Positions 1 to 11,337 of a stretch of DNA of 64,000 nt are shown in pieces. The notes under the pieces were generated by a model that was given only the letters and a program-made list of their open reading frames with translations, did no database searches and was not told the origin of the DNA. The stretch comes from Tretioscincus oriximinensis. Its lineage: Eukaryota; Chordata; Lepidosauria; Squamata; Gymnophthalmidae. Positions within the stretch are counted from its first letter, which is position 1, and every line of letters begins with the position of its first letter. The translations under genes and the position numbers were made by a program. The stretch spans positions 473,166-537,165 of the forward strand of contig JAJVDF010000214.1 of NCBI GenBank assembly GCA_022410635.1, in the 5' to 3' direction.

Positions 1-85
1 TTGTTTTCTTTCTAAATCTATCTGTGGGATTAATTTGTAGTGTAGCTGTGACTGCTTTGTGACTGTTCTCATACTGACTCTAGAT

Positions 86-395
86 CAGGGGTCTTCAAAC
101 TATGGCCCAGGGGCCACATGCAGCCAGCCGAGGACATTTATCCAGCCCGCAACAGCACTGGCTGCTTCCCTCCCTCCTTCCTTTCTTGAGCTACCTCTCT
201 CTTTCCCTTTTTTCCTTCCCTCCTATTCCTCTTCCTCCTCTCTTTCTGGCTCCAGCCTCTTCAGCTGCGTCTAGGAGAGGAACATGGGATTCAGATAAGA
301 TATGTGCAGTGTTCAGTTTTTTAAAAAACTATAGCCCTCCAACGGTCTGAGGAACAGTGAACTTGCCCCCTGTTTAAAAAGTTTCAGGACTCCTG
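86..395. mobile_element. hAT-like non-autonomous DNA transposon (MITE) with TSD
   Basis: The ends are imperfect terminal inverted repeats (CAGGGGTCTTCAAACT on the left; the right end reads CAGGAGTCCTGAAACT when reverse-complemented). The flanking 8 bp match at 7 of 8 positions (ctctagat at 78-85, ctcaagat at 396-403), which is the hAT target-site duplication length. The middle is a pyrimidine-rich tract (about 160-255) and there is no coding capacity. The 'gtcttcaaactatggcccagggg' type of end is common in vertebrate hAT MITEs (from memory). It lies in the last intron of LDLRAD4. Confidence 0.7.
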
Positions 396-450
396 CTCAA
401 GATCATGTAATTTCAAAGTCAGCTTTCTAATGGCTGGAAACTTTTACCCA

Positions 451-512
451 NNGNCACCCANTTANTNCTGCAATTTNNTNCNNAANCNCNCCCCCCCCCC
501 CCCCCCCCCCCG
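451..512. other. N-interrupted poly-C run, likely assembly artefact
   Basis: A run of ambiguous bases leads into about 24 consecutive C. Similar N-flanked poly-C or poly-G runs occur at about 4240-4261, 6561-6579, 40918-40934 and 42511-42529. They look like unresolved homopolymers or gap edges. Proteins read through them are not trustworthy. Confidence 0.6.
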
Positions 513-979
513 GTTAAACCAGAATAAGGAAATGTGCTCCCTTTCACACTCTTCTCTGTCCCATCTTGTGAGCCCTGGACTGTCAGTAGATCTGTTAAGG
601 CAGGGCTATTGGTATCCTGGTTTACAAAATGATTTTGGTCACTTATGCTGCGCTTTACTGCATTCAAAGGAGATAATAGCAAGGTCTCCCTTTAAACAAG
701 TCCATCATGTTTATGGGAGTCCTCTGGTCCCCTTTCTGAAGTATTTTTAGAGAAAGTGTAGGAAGAGGAAGATGTGAACAATCCCTTTGGTAAAGACTCC
801 TATGAGCCACTTCTGATGTTTTTATTGCATATAAACACAGCCTGAATCTGTTTGGTTTGTGTTTGAATGTCCTTTTGGATTAAATTATTACTTAGTTCTA
901 GAAAAACAATGGAAAATATGGAAAGATAAAAAATTAAGTAAAATAGATTGAACAAGAACTATTAAAATGATAATTATTT

Positions 980-2080
980 CCAAATTGTTATATTCATTTC
1001 GAACCATTTGGCCGTAGATAAGAAAACATTAAAAAAATATGGGGCAGAACAATAGGCAAATGGATTGTAGAAAATAAAAGACCTAGATTGGGAAATAAAC
1101 GGATTATAGCAAGTGAAGGAGGAGGAAGAGTTCTATTGTGTCTTTCAGTTTCAAAGATTAATAGAGATACAATATGGAAACATGAGGTGGGGAGATAAGG
1201 TAAGAAAATTAATGGAATTGGGGAATCCAAATTATTATTTAGAGATTGGAATAGAAGGGAGGAAAATATGGAAGGAGCCACTGTAAGGCACAATGGAAAA
1301 ATGGAAAGCTAAATTAGAGGAAGAAGCTAAATTAGCAATCACTTGGTTAATTAATAAAGAAAAATAAATAGGCATGGGGTAAAGTTAAGGAAATTGAGAG
1401 AAAGTGGTATAGAACTATATGAGATGGATAGAAATCCAGTAGACAGTGATACATTCAACAATGGGTAGGAGACAGAAGATGGCTACATGTGTTGTGATGA
1501 AGGACATAATTAAATAAAGAAAATTAAGATCTATTAGAAGAGAAGTAAATTACGGAAAGGGAATAGCTGGACATCTATATAGGAAATTCACAATGGTGAA
1601 GGAGGAAGTTAAAAGACAATTATATGGAATATAGAATATGGATATTAATATAAGTGAGGGGATACAGGGAGAGAAATTATGAGGGAAAAATAACTGAATG
1701 AAAGAGACAAGAGACCATATATTACATGAATAATACAGAACATCATTACAGTTATCACACCTCATCATGAATATTTAGAATTTATGTTGGCATGGGTGCC
1801 AACGGAGAATGGAAGTATGAAAAAGTATAGGAATTTTGGGTGGAAGGANATATAAATGCTATGCTCAGCCTGAGGATAATGTTAACAAGTAAAATGTATC
1901 CCATGGGGGTATAGCATATATAACATCTGTACAGTNAAGGGAAGTGTTAGATAAGATAATTATGTGCTCTAGTAGGAGGATGGAAGGTTCCTACTAAATT
2001 GATGATGCAAAGACTGTATGAATATATAATAAATCTTATAGCAGTAGATATAACTAATTGTATAATCAATAATCCAGAAA
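980..2080 (+). mobile_element. Decayed L1-like LINE ORF2 fragment (tentative)
   Basis: This A/G-rich intronic stretch holds short broken reading frames that resemble the C-terminal half of L1-type ORF2. Near 1079-1125 one reads a basic patch followed by EGG, as in the L1 'EGGLGLP' region. Near 1200-1245 there is a 'LGNPNYYLRDW'-like phrase, and near 1977-2025 a 'GGWKVPTKL'-like phrase. Frames are broken by many stops, so this would be an old 5'-truncated copy. Family and borders are guesses. Confidence 0.35.
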
Positions 2081-2294
2081 ATATGTACAGAAAAAGTACA
2101 TTGTAAACAAAAATGGTTAGTAATCAAGAATTTTGAAATGAATAAATTTAGGAGTGAAGTATCTAAATTCCAGTTTAGATTAGTATTTCAGATGTCATCC
2201 TTAGAGTGATTGTAAATGTACACACAGTGAGAGGGCAGAAAGANAAATTTAAATTCAAATTGAATTTTTAAAAAAATACTTCTTTATTTTGCAG

Positions 2295-2837
2295 ATAATG
2301 TACGCCCCACGATCCAGGGACAGGTTTACCGCTCCATCCTTTATGCAGAGGGAACATTTCAGTCGCTTCCAACCAACCTATCCATACGTGCAACATGAAA
2401 TTGACCTTCCTCCTACTATTTCCCTTTCTGATGGTGAAGAGCCACCACCATACCAAGGGCCATGCACTCTACAGCTTCGAGACCCAGAACAACAGATGGA
2501 ACTCAACAGAGAATCTGTGAGGGCGCCACCCAACAGGACTATATTTGACAGCGACTTGATAGACATTTCTATGTACAATGGGGGTCCTTGCCCACCAAGC
2601 AGCAATTCGGGCATAAGTGCAACCAATTATAGCAGTAATGGAAGGATGGAAGGACCACCCCCAACTTACAGTGAGGTTATGGGGCACTACCCAGGTTCCT
2701 CTTTTTTCCATCACCAGCAAAGCAATGTACCTCCTTCATCACAAAGAGGGAGCCGACTTCAGTTTCAGCAGAACAGTCCAGAGAGCACAATAGTCCCTAT
2801 AAAAAGCAAAGACAGGAAACCAGGAAACCTTGTTTAG
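2295..2837 (+). CDS. LDLRAD4: LDLRAD4, final coding exon (C-terminal cytoplasmic tail)
   Basis: LDLRAD4 (C18orf1) is a single-pass membrane protein of the PMEPA1 family that restrains TGF-beta signalling by binding SMAD2/3 and recruiting NEDD4-type ubiquitin ligases (known for the mammalian protein). Only the last exon is here: 180 codons plus TAG, after the acceptor TTTATTTTGCAG ending at 2294. Reading starts in phase 0 at Ile-Met-Tyr-Ala-Pro-Arg-Ser. Visible motifs are PPPY near exon residue 51-54, the SMAD-interaction motif PPNR near residue 78, and PPTY near residue 121. The end is a basic DRKPGNLV. The sequence is nearly identical to the human tail as I remember it, with few substitutions, so identity is secure. 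The LDL-receptor class A domain and membrane helix lie in exons to the left of the window. An internal Met at codon 2 could be mistaken for a start; the acceptor shows it is not. Confidence 0.95.
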   Translation: MMYAPRSRDRFTAPSFMQREHFSRFQPTYPYVQHEIDLPPTISLSDGEEPPPYQGPCTLQLRDPEQQMELNRESVRAPPNRTIFDSDLIDISMYNGGPCPPSSNSGISATNYSSNGRMEGPPPTYSEVMGHYPGSSFFHHQQSNVPPSSQRGSRLQFQQNSPESTIVPIKSKDRKPGNLV

Positions 2838-3140
2838 TTTCCTTTTCCCTGTGCACTTGAAGAGAAACAGGAGAATCCAATAAGGAGCATGATAGAAATT
2901 TTTTGCTCCTGTGCACAATATTGTTTTAAGTTTCATGTGATGAAGTTTAGTACAACCAAACGTGCAAAGTTGTTCTTTGTTTCTGATTCCTTCCAGGGGA
3001 ATTGCATGAAAAGTGGTTTAAGATCATTACAACCTTCCATTCAGTTCGACCACAAGCAGTGTTCTGGGTTTTTGTTTTGTTTATTATTTTGAGGGGAGAT
3101 ATATTATTAATATTTTAAATAAACTATTTGAATATATTTA
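2838..3140 (+). other. LDLRAD4: LDLRAD4 proximal 3' UTR with a candidate poly(A) signal
   Basis: Sequence after the LDLRAD4 stop codon. An AATAAA hexamer lies at 3118-3123 and another at 3962-3967, so the UTR could end near 3.14 kb or run further. No interspersed repeat is evident before about 6.35 kb, which would suit a long UTR. Nothing in the sequence fixes the true end. Confidence 0.5.
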
Positions 3141-6100
3141 ATTCTAAGAGGTAACTTAGCACAGAAATAAGGCTTATCCAGCCTATTTTATATTAAATGA
3201 ATGACTTAAAGAAGAGGACAAGAAAGGGTTACTAGGTAAATGGGGGCAAAATCAGCTGTTTTGCTCCCCAATACCTCTTCCCAAATGTGGGATTTCATTT
3301 TATCTGACTCAGCATTTCTGTTTGTGTGCCAAGTTATAAAGATGGGAGAAAACAAATTAGATGAATACAAGGAGTTAATTTGTGTTGTGATACGAGTGTA
3401 TTAAATTTGCACTATCTTTAATGTTTTTAAAATATATATATTATATATATAAAAGAGGGAAATGTTTTAATTGAAGTTCTTCTGTCTGTTGTCTTTTCAC
3501 CTGTGGATAATATTTTTTCCTAGGAACCCTCTTCAGGATTTTATCCAAGCCTCAATTGGTCTTCATCAAAAGAGGATTGTTGGATTGGATTGGATTTTTT
3601 TTATTTTACATACATTTTTTAAAAATAACAAAGGACATCTTAACATGTTACCTTTTGCAATAATTTTTATTCAAATAGGGCAGCAGCAAGTTGTCTTAGA
3701 AACTTACAGATTGAAGAAAGCAAATGTGAAATTAAAGAAGTCGCCTCCATAGGTGGTTTTAGCTATAAGCCATTTGTTTAACTAGAAGCAGATAAAAATG
3801 CCAGATACATATGTTTTTGTAATTACAACTCAATCTCGCTTCTTGTCCCACCTCCCTGACCTTTTAAGTGTGGTGTCAATAATATTTAAAGCTTTTGCAG
3901 GTTTTTATATTCACTGGAATCAGTAATATACACTACTCAGTCACTTAGTCTGACATCATACAATAAATGATTTAAAAACAGTTTTTGCTGTCAAATTACG
4001 CTTTTTCTATTCTTCTGTACTTTACGTTTCCTATTTTTCTATATCATAAACCTCTATAGATTCTTTCACTCACTGCCTGTAATTTGGTTAGCTGAACTGA
4101 CAAGGCTAATGAACCTGGCTCCAGAACCTCTATTTAGGCCCTACTGGGAATTGCTTAAACTAGTTGTCATTCGGTTTAACTCATACCATGCACTTAATCT
4201 AACTCGTTTCATGTTGAGTGTGCAGCCCCATTAATATATNTTTTTTTTTNNGGGGGGGGGCTGTTTTTATCTTTTTATATCATTTTAATTCTGTGCAGAC
4301 TGTAAGATCATATCCTTAGGAATCCTGATAATTTGAGTTTTCTTTGTATAGATTAAAAGTTTTGTTTGAGGCAATACTGGAAAGTGTGGTGAGCAGGAGG
4401 TTATCAGGCTGTACGCAAAGCACAAGCAAGCACTTCAAATGTGGATATCCAGGGGACTTAAAAGAAAATGGATAATCTCCAGTCTTAATCCTGATGATGC
4501 TAGGAGAGTTACAGATGCACTGCAGAGGTTTCACCTAGGAATCTCTCTTTTTCTATACTCTTACTTGCACTATAGTTACATGTGTATCATAGCACTTGTT
4601 CTGTTTGCTGATACAGGACTTCAGTGGGCTGAAGTAACTAAATTGAAGCCTCGTTGCTTATTTATTCTGCTATGTTTGGATATTCTGAAATAAAGCACTT
4701 CTGAGTGTTCTTTAGGAATATCATGTCTTTGACCTATGCAGAGTTTTAATGCCAAAACAGCATGTGTGAGGTTTTTGTATGTTTTTAGAAGACATTTCTC
4801 TGTAAAGATGCTTTCATTAATCTTTTGGCTCATGAATTTGATGAGAGCTAAATAAATAGACTGATTACGTATTATTCTAAGTANCGAAGCTGGCCCTTTG
4901 TCCTGCATAGCGTGTGCTGATTTGCATTCTCCTGTTTGTTGTGAGATGGCAGAATCCCCCTTTACCTTTGTTTTGTGGAGTAGCCATCACACGTTAACTG
5001 TTTCGAAGTCCTTGCATCTTGTGAAAACGTGCTGAGTTGGATACAATTCTTTAATGAAACTTTTTACATTACCATTTCGGAGTTCAGCTCTAGAGTATCA
5101 TATGCAGATTCATCTTTGAAGTATGAAACACACCAGAAATTGATTTTTTGACATGACTTGAAAGTGCATCAAATGAAGCAATTTGAGCCATGTTTTGGAC
5201 TTTAAAAAATAATAATTTAAAAATGGCAGATCTGTGCATGCTACTTCTGGATCTTGTGGCAATGGTTTATAGATTGGGCATGCTCCTAAAGTACAATTTA
5301 AGATACACTAAATGGGTAAAACAATACCCTGCACTTATTTAAAATGAATTTGTACTTCCAAACTGGCAATATGTTAAAATCTAAGTTCCTCATTTCAATA
5401 TTTCTCCATTTCAGTAGCTATTAATTGAAACTTTNCTGTCAAAACCAAATACTGCATAATTGGTAAGTGATACAGTGTGGAGTTTGAGTATGTCTCTTCC
5501 TTGATTTTATTTCACACAGATAAATTTTGTCTGATTTAAGTGTTTAAATTGAACACAAGTTTATCTGAAAAACAGAGCTCCGTTTCTTTGTGTTGTCATT
5601 CTAGAACATTCTAACCCACTTGCCCTCAAGTGTATAACCACAGTGATCAGTCCATATATACCTAGTCACTGTCAAGACCGATTTCCCTTTTCCTCCTAGC
5701 TACAATTCTATAATTTCCATTATATATGTGTCTCCCCATGTTATATCACCTTGGACCTTTTTCAGAGCAACNAACAGGCTGGGATTATATGTTAGCTTGC
5801 TTCATTTTATATGCGGAGTCTTAGCTTCTTTTGCTGCTATTCTTGTCACATTTCCCATAAATGGTGGTTGCAATTTTATTCCAGATGCCTTATGAGAAGA
5901 AAGTTTGCTCAGATGCTAGAATGATAGTTACTGGTGAGCTTAGAAATATGATAATTTAAAAGTTTTATAGCTCTGACAGGTATTTAATGTGACACTGAAT
6001 GAAGTGAGACCATTTAGGGCAGAACATTTTAAAATTTATTTCTCCTTTCAAGACTTGTAATTTGAGGGAACACTTTATTCTCAGTCGTTTGTGCAGCATA

Positions 6101-6356
6101 AAAAATGAGTTCTAAATACGAACTCTAGTTTTTAGCTTTATAGGATGAAATGGTATGAAACTTGGAACATATTTCTCCTCAGGAGGGAGCAGAAAGTAAA
6201 GTAAGGAATGTTTGATCATAGTAGTTTTGTAATCTGTCATGCCTATGGCATTCCTATGTTGGCTCCACAAAATGTAAACATGAGGCAGGATTCTTCTGTA
6301 GATATTCTCCTCCTTCATAAAACTTATCTTACCTTTATATTTTGTTTTCTTCTATT
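3141..6356. other. No gene seen: distal 3' UTR or intergenic DNA
   Basis: AT-rich sequence without a convincing coding exon. An N-flanked T/G homopolymer sits at about 4240-4261. The short ORFs here (for example near 3471-3752 and 4439-4693) have no recognisable domain and behave as chance frames. Part may be distal LDLRAD4 3' UTR. Confidence 0.5.
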
Positions 6357-7213
6357 CAGACTGCCCAGGTGCATCTGTTGGGCCTCTGTGTGAGACAGAA
6401 TGCTGGACTAGGTGGGCTGTGGCCCAATCCAGTGTGGCTCTTCTTATGTTCTTTTTTTTTGTAATAATTTTTTATTGGTATATATCACTACTATAACATA
6501 AATACAATGCAAGAAATATCATTACATAAATGAAATAAATACACAAATATATACACAAGTNGNCNCCCCCCCCCCCCCATGAGATGATCGCTAGGAAGCT
6601 TATAATAAAAGTCTTTGATCCAAGAGCATGGCAATTNAATGGGATAGAAGTGTATTTGAATTTCTGTTCCCAACACCATGGGCAATTAACCTTTCCCAAT
6701 TTCTGTCCCATTTTTCATCAGAATGAACTCCCATCCAGCTCAGTCTCTTTTCTTTTATAAAATCAAATATCATTAGCTCCACTAAATATTCATACCAGCT
6801 CTCAATTATCCATTTTTCTTTGTGCTTCTACCCTCTTGCTGTGGTCATTTGACCTGCCCAAATAGTTCTACCCACCAAGAAGATATAATGCCTTGGAAGG
6901 GTTAAGTCACTAGTATCCCCCATGATTACTAATTTCTTTGTTCTTTGAATGTTTACATCTAAAATGCTATGTAATTCCAAAAATACCCCATCCCAAAATG
7001 TTCTGATTTGATTGCAGTTATACAGCATATGAATCCATTCATCCTCCGTATCACAGCTGTGCCAGCATAGGGAGTATAGACCTCCCATATGCTCTAGTTG
7101 TCTAGTCAGGATCTTTAATTTCATTTCTCTAATCTTTCTAATTTTAACATAACTATTTTTTTCACCCATCTTTTCCACACAATATCTGTCATATTCATGT
7201 TCTTATGTTCTTA
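6357..7213 (+). mobile_element. CR1-type LINE 3' end, split by a later insertion
   Basis: 6357-6453 reads in the sense direction as the CR1 3' terminus seen antisense elsewhere in the window (compare 33215-33300), ending in the 8-bp tail repeat TTATGTTC. The tail resumes at about 7200-7213. The gap is filled by a separate L1-like element, so this copy predates that insertion. Confidence 0.75.
6454..7199 (-). mobile_element. L1-like LINE, 5'-truncated, nested in the CR1 tail
   Basis: The poly-T run at 6452-6460 is the poly(A) tail of a minus-strand element. On that strand, broken frames read the L1 ORF2 C-terminus: a CWHSC...DEWIHMLYNC zinc-knuckle-like segment near 6990-7080, and further on a segment ending in IAMLLDQRLLL, which recurs as IAMLRDQRLFV at 51455-51488. 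TTCTTATGTTCTT at 6441-6453 is repeated at 7200-7212, a 13-bp target-site duplication, though the target is itself an 8-bp tandem tail so its exact length is uncertain. An N/poly-C run interrupts 6561-6579. Confidence 0.75.
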
Positions 7214-8690
7214 NGTTGAAGCAAGTTTAACTATACTGTAAAATCCACCAGACAAGGGTTCTAGAAGAAACATTAGGAAGATACATTTGCCTTAAATAAT
7301 AACTGCTAAGGAACTAAGAGGCTTCATTTTTCCTTCTTTTTTGTGGGTGCTGGATTGCCTGTCTTTCATTGCAAACTTCCATTTGAGGAAGAAATCTCAT
7401 AAGCACTTTCTACCACTCCCCAAAGTATGGAATGATAATAAACAGCAGACTGGACATTCCAGTCTTTCTTGGTCTGTAGAAAAAATGCTGTTATTTCAAT
7501 AACTTATGCATTTTCCAGAATACTTCNTAAAAATAAAAAATACGCTCATTCATCAGACCAATGAGGGACAGGTTATATTTTTACTAAATAAACAGGTTTC
7601 CCTATGTAAACCCTTCTGAGTTTCATTTGTTAGGTATTGTATGTGAAGAGATGTTCTCTGTGTTACGACTTCCTTCATCTTTATACAAGAGGCATCAGTT
7701 TCCAAATGAATAAACATGGAATTACAATCCCAATTAAACTTGCACTGAGATCATAGAAATATATCAAGATAATTTTGGTTAAGTGTTGGATTGAATACCT
7801 TTCATACTGCCCATCTGTCTGAATGAATGTTGTAACTTCTAATTTTTCCCCCAAAAGCACTCTGAGGCTTTGAATAAGACAAAATCTATTTAATCCTTTT
7901 TATCAAAAATGTTCCTCCATGGTCACCTCTTTAAAGCTTTTTAGTTCATTTTCATGCCAAATAATTTGGTCAGTCTGGGGGGGGGGGGGGAGGCTACCCC
8001 CTGAAGATGGTGTTAAAGTAAAGATGTGAGAAGGTCTTATACTCTCATTTTATAGTATCACTTTTATAGGGAAAACATTTGGTTATGAATTGCTTGTAAC
8101 AGATTTTACTGGGCATCAAAATACCACTTTAGATATTGCAGAATGTTTGTCACTTTTAGATTGTAAATAAATATGATACGAATATTAAATTTTCTAGAGG
8201 AAAACCTTGACAAAGACAATGATACTTGAGCCGTGCCCTTTCTGGGCCTTAACAGCATTCCCAACATCAGAATTTTCAACCTGCCTAAGAATTGCAATAT
8301 TCATGAATATACAGATAAAATCTTATATCAGAAGAAACTNGAAAGAAAGTGCTTTTGCATATGTCTTCTTTATTTTCTTGTGTCTGATTTTGCAGAATGT
8401 GAAACATATTCTAATTTTACAAGGGAACTGAAGGCTAAGTATGTTCATATATCTATCATTGAGTGAGGGGCTGGCACTAGATATCGTAATGGCTGCATCT
8501 CTATNATGGAAGAAAGACATCCTAAAGGGACTCAGGGTAGTTGGTCTTCATTAATGTAATAAAATCTGGATGCCCCAAAATGTTGTTTAAGGCACCTTTA
8601 TTGCNTAATAGATATATAGCTTGGCTGAAGAAATGCCATCTCTATCCCTACTTTTAATATTGTTTTATACTTTTTTAATTTTTGTAGTGA
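7214..8690. other. No gene seen: intergenic DNA
   Basis: No coding exon or structured RNA recognised. A run of about 15 G occurs at 7977-7991. Short frames near 8207-8466 are broken by an N and have no recognisable motif. Confidence 0.5.
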
Positions 8691-8691
8691 T

Positions 8692-8765
8692 GTTTTACTG
8701 TTTTTGCCGCCCTGAGACCTTCGGGTATAGGGCGGGGTATAAGTATAAATAAATAAATAAATAAA
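8692..8765 (+). repeat. SINE 3' tail with (AAATAA)n
   Basis: Ends with the 'gccctgagacctt..gggtatagggcggggtataa' module followed by AAATAAATAAATAA. The same module is attached to a complete tRNA-derived SINE at 32165-32411 (reverse) and 59970-60185 (forward), so this is the same family's 3' end. Confidence 0.7.
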
Positions 8766-8769
8766 AGCA

Positions 8770-11032
8770 ATGATGGTTTATTAGGCAGGTGCTTCTAGAT
8801 AACATTTGGTTCAGGTACAGCATAGGTGACACATTCCAAATAGCAACTTATGTCATACCTTCTCTTGTCCAGTACAATATAGCACCTCGTCTTTGACATC
8901 CATTTACTGCCATAACAGTGCAGAGTCCATTGTGGGGGATACTGCTATCGATAGGTCCCCCAGCCACCTTTCTGTAAGCACAAAATATGTTTTTGTGGGT
9001 GCGGTGTGACTGGGCACTAATTGGCTAAAGAGGTTTCCTCCCTCCCAGGGCTACCTGCAGTGCAGACTGGAAACTGTTTTAGGGGTTCCGGCCCTGCACA
9101 GGCTGAGCAGAAGAGGCTGCCCTCTGTCTGAGCTACACTTCCCATCTCTGTTTCACTCTCTTCACATTACATTTGGGTGGCTGCTGCTGTTGCCACTGCC
9201 AGCTTCGTGAACCTTCTGGTCATCCAAACTTTTATAATAAGCACTTGTCATTGTCAGAAAGCAGCGTAGAAAAGCAGGCAAAACCACAAAATAGGAAACA
9301 GCAATTCTGCCAGGAAGTAAAGAAACAGGAAGCTGGCAGTTTGTTATTGTTTACCTCTGGAACCCCATCTATTGAACGGAACTCCAAATATTGATTGGTA
9401 GACATTCCGTTCCCTATTCTGAATTTTTTTAGGCAGGTACATTATGCTTATAGCTTTCTTGGGAAATATAGCATTAAGCAAGTAGGAGGTTCACACGCCA
9501 TGATGCTTTCTTGTAAGATTGTTATGATGTTACTCTCTTCTTTTGCTGTTGCTGTGTTTGCTATCAGACATAATTGTGCATTCAATTTCCCTTTAACTCT
9601 TTAGTGCCAATTGCCATGTAAAGCAGAGAGCCAGTGAGATTTTGTTTGCTAATTAAATACTTTCCTGCAACGTCTTTATGGTCTANTGTCTGTAGTCTAA
9701 TTTCTGATTATCTACGGTTGCAAATAATCTTTCCTGAGACTTGTTTTTGCCCAAATGAAAGCAAGATACTNTAAAAAAAGCTTTTAATGTAATGGGGAAC
9801 AATGCCAACAAGGGAAACACACTGAAATATTCTGTTTTAAATGATCAAAACTCTTTCTCCGTAGTGCGCTTCTACAATTATGTGCCATGCACAGAACTAT
9901 TTCTAAAAAAGTACTAACATACTTGTTCCACAAGGTCATGTAGTAAAGCCAATGAAATTTCTATACAGTATCTCACTTTTACACTGTAAATGTTTGTACT
10001 TTTGTAGCTATATTTAATGTCTGACTGACTATTCGAACATTAGCCATTTATTATAAAAATTCTAACCACGTTGCATGAAATGATTTGATGCTATCAATCA
10101 NTGATCCCAGTTTGTTCCTAAAGATCTGAAGCCATTTTACTATTGACTGTACAATATTTGTTGCCAGCTTGATGTTATTGTGGATCCCAGCTGTTTCTTT
10201 CTGTTCTCTGTGATTTTGTCTGTTTTGGAAATATATTTTGTTTGGAGAATAAGTATTCTAACAATCAGACCCTTCATTGGATTGTTACAGGAAATGAGCA
10301 TCTTATGCAGAACACACAGAAACAGAGCACAGTGACATTTTTTCTAGCTCAGATGCTTTCCTTGAAGGCTGTGTTCTCTCTTAAGATGGCTGAATAATGT
10401 AAAACTAATGAAACCAAGAGAGCTGTAACGAATGTAGAAAAGAGGAAATTTCAGAATATATTNCAGGCATTATAAGCTGCATCTATTAAAGTTTCCTCTT
10501 TTGCACACCCGTTTTTATGACAACTCTAAACTACAGTAGCACTATTCTGACATCCACTCTCTCCTTTTTCACAGTACCCNACTCCGTAGCACATTTTGAG
10601 TCCTCCTGGTCCAAGGAGATGCCTCTGACATCCCAACCCATCTCCAATTCACCTTTTCTGGCACAGAATGTTTAGAAGAAGGAGGAAGGGTTGACAGAAT
10701 TAATACTCCTCAAGCCTTCTCTAAGAGATGCTTTTTGCCCCTCTCCCCTCTTTCTTGTATGTTTGACCCCAGCCTCAGTTAACATTGATCTGGTTAGGAG
10801 TTTGGGCATCCTGGTTACTGCTTTGGTCACACAACACTGCAGTGGACATATCTGTGACAGGGACCACCATTTTAACAGACACATAAGGCCTCATTTGCCT
10901 TTAGTTTCCTAGGCCAGAACAGATACACTTCTAATCCAACTTCTGTCCAGTTCTTCAGGACTGAAGTTGGATTAAGAGTGTATGTCTGACTCTGGCCTTG
11001 GGTTACTTTTCTCAGTGGGGTTACTTTCCCCA
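8770..11032. other. No gene seen: intergenic DNA
   Basis: AT-rich with a moderately GC-rich patch at about 8990-9190. I recognise no gene, RNA or clear repeat. Frames near 9173-9394 and 10672-11123 lack motifs, splice context or codon bias. Confidence 0.45.
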
Positions 11033-11337
11033 GGCACGGATAGCTCTGTTGCTTAGGAATTCNTCTCTCGTCTGGGAGATGGGGTTTCGAAGCCCTGTGT
11101 TGGAAGTGGGGAGGGGTGAGCACCTTCCACTAACCTGTAGCTCTAGCCAACCCAGCTATTCGAAAGCATGAATTGCAAGAAATTGCAACTGACTGCAAGT
11201 AGATACATGGGAACCACCACAGCCTGGTGGGGAAGATAGAATGTCAGCCTTTGGGCAAAATATATCATTGTAAGCCGCTTTGAGTCCCTTTGAAAGGTGA
11301 GAAAAGCGGGGTATAAGAACCAAGTTCTTCTTCTTCC
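11033..11337 (+). repeat. tRNA-derived SINE, GAAGAA/CTTCTT-tail family
   Basis: The head starts GGCACGGATAGCTC (polymerase III A-box-like), followed by a B-box-like GGTTTCGAAGCCC. The body ends with the 'gccgctttgagtccctt...aaaagcggggtataagaacc' module and a CTTCTTCTTC tail. Five other copies or partial copies lie at 20795-21065, 43859-44165, 44236-44490, 53225-53540 and 54943-55225. A single N sits in the head. Confidence 0.85.

Noticed and set aside
430..750. 106-codon frame
   Set aside because: Runs through Ns and poly-C encoding polyproline; an artefact.
2289..2294. Start of LDLRAD4 exon at the TTG upstream of 2295
   Set aside because: These bases are the splice acceptor (TTTTGCAG); the exon begins at 2295.
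11033..11110. tRNA gene
   Set aside because: A/B-box-like head belongs to a SINE present in six copies; no cloverleaf with a sensible anticodon arm was apparent.
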